DNA of 64,000 nucleotides. It comes from Sphingobacteriaceae bacterium. Its GTDB lineage: Bacteria > Bacteroidota > Bacteroidia > B-17B0 > Aurantibacillaceae. Below the pieces are notes generated by a model, which was given only the letters and a program-made list of their open reading frames with translations, was not told the DNA's origin and ran no database searches. Below are positions 60,696-64,000 of the stretch, piece after piece (position 1 is the first letter of the stretch; each line of letters starts with the position of its first letter). A program made the translations under genes and the position numbers. The stretch lies in NCBI GenBank assembly GCA_947453445.1, contig CANGGP010000009.1, positions 1-64,000 on the forward strand, read 5' to 3'.

Positions 60696-62489
60696 ATGGC
60701 GGATAAAGCCCAAACAGTAGGTAACCCCGATTTCGATTGGAGTGCGATTGGTAAAAAACAAGACAATTACACCGTAGAAGAAAAACAAAAATTCGACGAG
60801 TTGTATGGTCAAAAATTAAGTACAGTAACCGATCTTCAAATCATTGAAGGTGTTGTGGTTGCTAAAAATAACCGCGAGGTTGTTGTAAACATTGGTTATA
60901 AATCAGATGGCGTTGTTGCCTTGTCTGAATTCAGATATAACCCTGATTTAAAAGTAGGTGATAAAATTGAAGTGTTTATCGATCAAGCTGAAGATACGCA
61001 TGGTCAATTAATCCTTTCTCACAAAAAAGCACGTGCCGGTAAGAGCTGGGATCGTGTAAACGAAGCCTTAACAAATGATGAAATCATTAAAGGTTTTGTA
61101 AAATGCCGCACAAAAGGTGGTTTAATTGTTGATGTATTCGGCATTGAAGCCTTTTTACCTGGTTCACAAATTGATGTAAAACCTATCCGTGATTACGACG
61201 TTTACGTTGGTAAAACAATGGAATTTAAAGTGGTTAAAATCAATAACGAATTTAAAAACGTAGTTGTTTCTCACAAAGCTTTAATTGAAGCTGAAATTGA
61301 AACACAAAAACGTGATATCATCTCTAAATTAGAAAAAGGACAAGTATTAGAAGGTACTGTGAAAAACATTACATCTTATGGTGTGTTTATCGATTTAGGT
61401 GGTGTTGACGGATTAATCCACATTACCGATTTATCTTGGGGTCGTATTAACCACCCTGAAGAAATCGTGAAATTGGATGAGAAAATTCAAGTTGTAATTC
61501 TTGAATTCGACGACGATAAAAAACGCATCGCTTTAGGTTTAAAACAATTAACGCCACACCCTTGGGAGGCTTTAAATGCTGAAATTAAAGTTGGTGATAA
61601 AATTAAAGGTAAGGTAGTTGTGATCAACGATTACGGCGCATTTATCGAAATCGCTCCTGGTGTTGAAGGTTTGGTTCACGTAAGTGAAATGAGCTGGAGC
61701 CAACATTTACGCAGCGCGCAAGAGTTTGTAAAAATCGGTCAAGAAATTGAAGCGGTTGTATTAACCTTAGATCGTGAAGAGCGCAAAATGAGCTTAGGCA
61801 TGAAACAATTAACCCCTGATCCTTGGAATATGATCATGGAGAAATATGCTAAAGGCACGCGTCATACCGGTACTGTTCGCAACTTCACCAATTTTGGTGT
61901 GTTTGTTGAATTAGAAGAAGGTGTTGATGGATTGGTTCACATCTCTGATTTATCTTGGAGCAAAAAAATCAAACATCCAAGCGAATTCTGCAAAGTAGGT
62001 GAAAAGATGGAAGTAACCGTGCTAGAAATTGATGGCGAAAACCGTCGTTTAAGCTTAGGTCACAAACAAATCGAAGAAAACCCTTGGGATGTATTCGAAA
62101 CAGTGTTTGTATTAGATTCTATCCACAAAGGAACTGTTACTTCAGTGAACGATAAAGGTGCATTAATTGGTTTAACTTATGGTGTTGAAGGCTTCTGTCC
62201 TGCACGTCACTTAGCCAAAGCCGATGGTGGTTCTTTAAAAGCTGAAGAAGTAGCTGATTTCAAAGTAATCGAATTTAGCAAAGACGCTAAACGTATTGTG
62301 GTTTCTCACGCTCGTTTACACGAAGAAGTGAAGGAAGAAGCAAGAAAAACAGAAAAAGCGGCTAAAAAAGCTGATTTTGAAGAAAGCAAAAAAGCCGTTA
62401 AAAAAGTAAAAGACAGCCAAGAAAAAACAACCCTTGGTGATATCTCTGCTTTAAGCGACTTAAAAGATAAAATGGACGGTAAAAAATAA
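60696..62489 (+). CDS. rpsA: 30S ribosomal protein S1
   Basis: A 597-residue S1 with six S1 OB-fold domains at about residues 45-115, 130-200, 215-285, 300-372, 387-458 and 470-545. Examples are GTVKNITSYGVFIDLGG, LIHITDLSWGRINHPE and GTVRNFTNFGVFVELEEG / LVHISDLSWSKK. A Lys-rich tail (EEARKTEKAAKKADFEESKK) ends the protein. S1 binds mRNA on the 30S subunit, which is of special importance in Bacteroidota, where Shine-Dalgarno pairing is little used. REP-like palindromes and a GAAA-loop terminator follow. Confidence 0.97.
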   Translation: MADKAQTVGNPDFDWSAIGKKQDNYTVEEKQKFDELYGQKLSTVTDLQIIEGVVVAKNNREVVVNIGYKSDGVVALSEFRYNPDLKVGDKIEVFIDQAEDTHGQLILSHKKARAGKSWDRVNEALTNDEIIKGFVKCRTKGGLIVDVFGIEAFLPGSQIDVKPIRDYDVYVGKTMEFKVVKINNEFKNVVVSHKALIEAEIETQKRDIISKLEKGQVLEGTVKNITSYGVFIDLGGVDGLIHITDLSWGRINHPEEIVKLDEKIQVVILEFDDDKKRIALGLKQLTPHPWEALNAEIKVGDKIKGKVVVINDYGAFIEIAPGVEGLVHVSEMSWSQHLRSAQEFVKIGQEIEAVVLTLDREERKMSLGMKQLTPDPWNMIMEKYAKGTRHTGTVRNFTNFGVFVELEEGVDGLVHISDLSWSKKIKHPSEFCKVGEKMEVTVLEIDGENRRLSLGHKQIEENPWDVFETVFVLDSIHKGTVTSVNDKGALIGLTYGVEGFCPARHLAKADGGSLKAEEVADFKVIEFSKDAKRIVVSHARLHEEVKEEARKTEKAAKKADFEESKKAVKKVKDSQEKTTLGDISALSDLKDKMDGKK

Positions 62490-62494
62490 TTGCC

Positions 62495-62548
62495 GGCCCG
62501 TGAGCTTGTCGAAGGGGCGATGATTGTGGCTTCGATAAACTCAGCCAC
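62495..62548. repeat. Inverted pair of REP-like palindromes downstream of rpsA
   Basis: GCCCGTGAGCTTGTCGAAGG and GGC (62495-62517) contains the REP core TGAGCTTGTCGAAG; 62526-62548 is an inverted second copy (GTGGCTTCGATAAACTCAGC plus CAC). The pair resembles a BIME. Its core matches the tandem repeats after groEL. Confidence 0.8.
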
Positions 62549-62808
62549 CATTAAACAAACTCCCAACAGCGACGTGTCGCCACGGGACAACTAAGAACCT
62601 CGCCGGGTTTTTAGTTTTTGAGAGCCAAAGCCCGCTTCGAAAGAGGCGGGTTTTTGGTTTTATATGGACTCATGTATCGGGTTTAAATTGCGGATTTTAA
62701 GGTGAAAAACAAGCGTTTTTAATGCCCTCCAAAATATTTTACAATATTCTACAATAAACCAAAGCTTGTTCCGTTATTATTTAAACTAACAACATTTTTA
62801 GCCTGCCT
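62549..62808. other. rpsA downstream region
   Basis: It contains a GCGAC/GTCGC palindrome at 62570-62581, the terminator at 62628 and then AT-rich sequence preceding the small gene at 62809. No other gene is seen. Confidence 0.5.
62628..62656 (+). terminator. Intrinsic terminator of rpsA
   Basis: CCCGCTTC pairs with GAGGCGGG (8 bp, one wobble) closed by a GAAA tetraloop, followed by TTTTT. Confidence 0.92.
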
Positions 62809-62994
62809 ATGACCAAAACATTTACTTCGCATCTTGACATTACTGAAAAAAACACAAAAGAAGCCAAGCTTCTCAACGTAATTCAAAACACCGAGCCATC
62901 GGCTCAAACCATTCAAAATATTTTAAATTACAGCAAAAATTTAGAGGTGTACCCTTCGAATCACCTTCAATTTATTGAAGTATTAAAGAGTTAA
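62809..62994 (+). CDS. Small conserved-type protein of unknown function
   Basis: A 61-residue soluble protein. The segment PSAQTIQNILNYSKNLEVYP resembles short proteins that are frequent in Bacteroidota genomes and share an ILNYSKALEV-like helix. There is no signal or membrane segment. A clear AT-rich upstream region and the conserved-looking C-terminus support translation, but the function is unknown. Confidence 0.6.
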   Translation: MTKTFTSHLDITEKNTKEAKLLNVIQNTEPSAQTIQNILNYSKNLEVYPSNHLQFIEVLKS

Positions 62995-63374
62995 TTGTTT
63001 TGCGCTTTTTTCAAAAAATTTGAATCGAGCTTTTTTTTCCGAATAGTTTTATTGCAATTACATGATTATGAATCATTTAGTTAACTTAAACCTTTGCTTC
63101 AAATAAAAGTATAAAGGCAAAGCGATTTTATTTTTCGCCGCCTGATTCCTTAAATTGGTCAAAACCCTGCAAAAATACCTGGCCAAAAATCAAAAAAAAC
63201 CATTTTTTCAGACAAAAATTTGATCGTTTTTTTTCTCAAAAATTGACAAAAAAATGAAGCTGTTTTTTTTCAAAACCTGAGCCGTTTTTTTCTTGAGGAA
63301 GCCGCATTTTTCCTAAAAAACCCGTCGATTATAAAAAAAAGAAAATAAATATTCAAATTAATCAACAAAAATGA
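62995..63374. other. Gap upstream of the str operon with A/T tracts
   Basis: This 380-nt stretch contains no gene. Between about 63185 and 63291 at least ten A- or T-tracts of 4-10 nt recur at roughly 8-16 nt, which suggests intrinsically curved DNA upstream of the rpsL promoter. Confidence 0.5.
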
Positions 63375-63404
63375 TTGTTGGATAAAATTATTTTCCTATC
63401 TTTG
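63375..63404 (+). promoter_or_regulatory. Promoter of the rpsL-rpsG operon
   Basis: TTG (63375-63377), a 19-nt spacer and TATCTTTG (63397-63404) fit the consensus. CCC...GGG at 63410-63420 can form a small hairpin at the transcript start. Confidence 0.75.
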
Positions 63405-63466
63405 CCGTCCCGTAAAAGGGAAAATAGCTGAAATACCAATAAAATCAAGTAAACTAAAGGATTACA

Positions 63467-63868
63467 ATGCCTACAATATCGCAATTAGTAAGAAAAGGTC
63501 GTACAAAACCGACCAACAAAAGTAAATCGGCCGCTTTGGACTCTTGTCCACAACGCCGTGGTGTATGTACAAAGGTTTATACCACTACACCTAAAAAACC
63601 TAACTCTGCCATGCGTAAAGTGGCAAAGGTTCGTTTAACCAACAAACAAGAGGTAATTGCCTATATTCCGGGTGAAGGTCACAATTTACAAGAACACTCA
63701 ATCGTTTTAGTGCGTGGTGGTCGTGTGAAGGATTTACCGGGTGTACGTTACCACATTGTTCGCGGAAGTTTAGATACTGCCGGTGTGGAAGGACGTAAAC
63801 AACAACGTTCAAAATACGGTGCGAAGCGTCCTAAAGCAGGTGCAGCAGCCCCGGCAAAAAAGAAATAA
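63467..63868 (+). CDS. rpsL: 30S ribosomal protein S12
   Basis: A 133-residue S12 of the decoding centre. [40 protein letters not shown] and [20 protein letters not shown] are canonical. The residues where streptomycin-resistance changes occur are unmodified here (Lys in TTPKKPNSA and Lys in GGRVKDLPG). The C-terminus has a Lys/Ala-rich extension. It starts the str operon with rpsG. Confidence 0.97.
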   Translation: MPTISQLVRKGRTKPTNKSKSAALDSCPQRRGVCTKVYTTTPKKPNSAMRKVAKVRLTNKQEVIAYIPGEGHNLQEHSIVLVRGGRVKDLPGVRYHIVRGSLDTAGVEGRKQQRSKYGAKRPKAGAAAPAKKK

Positions 63869-63902
63869 TTTAATAAAAATACAGTAAAGATTTTTTAATA
63901 CA

Positions 63903-64000
63903 ATGAGAAAAGCCAGAGCAAAAAAACGCGTGTTGTTACCTGATCCAATTTATAATGATGTATTGGTAACACGTTTTTTAAACAACCTAATGTATGACGG
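63903..64000 (+). CDS. rpsG: 30S ribosomal protein S7 (5' part)
   Basis: The first 32 codons of S7, [20 protein letters not shown] followed by [13 protein letters not shown], run off the window end. S7 nucleates assembly of the 30S head and follows rpsL in the str operon (34-nt gap). The start ATG is set by position relative to the conserved N-terminus. Confidence 0.95.
   Translation, partial: MRKARAKKRVLLPDPIYNDVLVTRFLNNLMYD

Overview
The window looks like a contiguous chromosomal piece of a low-GC member of the Bacteroidota (class Bacteroidia; I cannot place the order). Evidence: promoters of the TTTG / about 19-21 nt / TAnnTTTG type in front of ribosomal genes; A-rich leaders without Shine-Dalgarno sequences; a PorP/SprF protein next to an OmpA-type TPR/beta-propeller protein; a giant surface protein ending in a gliding-motility type C-terminal domain (type IX secretion); a six-domain ribosomal protein S1; and the small DUF4295 protein after rpmG.

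Layout. 0-9.2 kb: end of accD; an ECF sigma factor operon (sigma factor, single-pass protein with a barrel-like C-terminus, PKD lipoprotein); a convergent SCO1-thioredoxin pair; a Kir-type potassium channel; and an ispE-lysC-lysA run. 9.2-21.4 kb: two tandem paralogous lipoproteins, a SPOR protein, groES-groEL followed by 65-bp tandem repeats, three peptidyl-prolyl isomerases in a row (the third a cyclophilin-FKBP fusion) and a large secreted protein of unknown function. 21.3-31 kb: an M1 peptidase with an apparent outer-membrane barrel, an inverted pair of modular repeats, rpsF-rpsR-rplI, a second pair of tandem paralogous lipoproteins and glutaryl-CoA dehydrogenase. 30-46 kb: porP and its OmpA-type partner, an ABC permease, folD, a GxxExxY gene enclosed in repeats, ffh, ribD, a second modular-repeat pair, rpmB-rpmG-DUF4295-ftsY, a cupin, an aminotransferase, methyltransferase, CNNM-type protein, small regulator and rplS. 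46-64 kb: tRNA-Leu(GAG), a frameshifted four-helix-bundle gene, SulP and CDF transporters, an acyltransferase, the 1702-residue surface protein, HEAT-repeat, methyltransferase and barrel proteins, ruvB, rpsA, and the start of the str operon (rpsL, rpsG).

How it fits together. Most genes are housekeeping: translation, protein targeting (ffh and ftsY), folding (GroESL and envelope isomerases), lysine, isoprenoid, folate and riboflavin synthesis. The envelope theme is strong: lipoproteins, T9SS-related proteins, barrels and periplasmic foldases. No phage, insertion sequence, CRISPR array or complete defence system was seen.

The most unusual material is non-coding. (1) Four copies of a modular hairpin repeat lie in two pairs, each directly upstream of a ribosomal-protein operon with a near-identical promoter. 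(2) A GxxExxY gene sits between two direct copies of an about 88-bp block. (3) REP-like palindromes lie downstream of groEL and rpsA. (4) Two lipoprotein paralogues share an upstream box that does not look like the housekeeping promoter.
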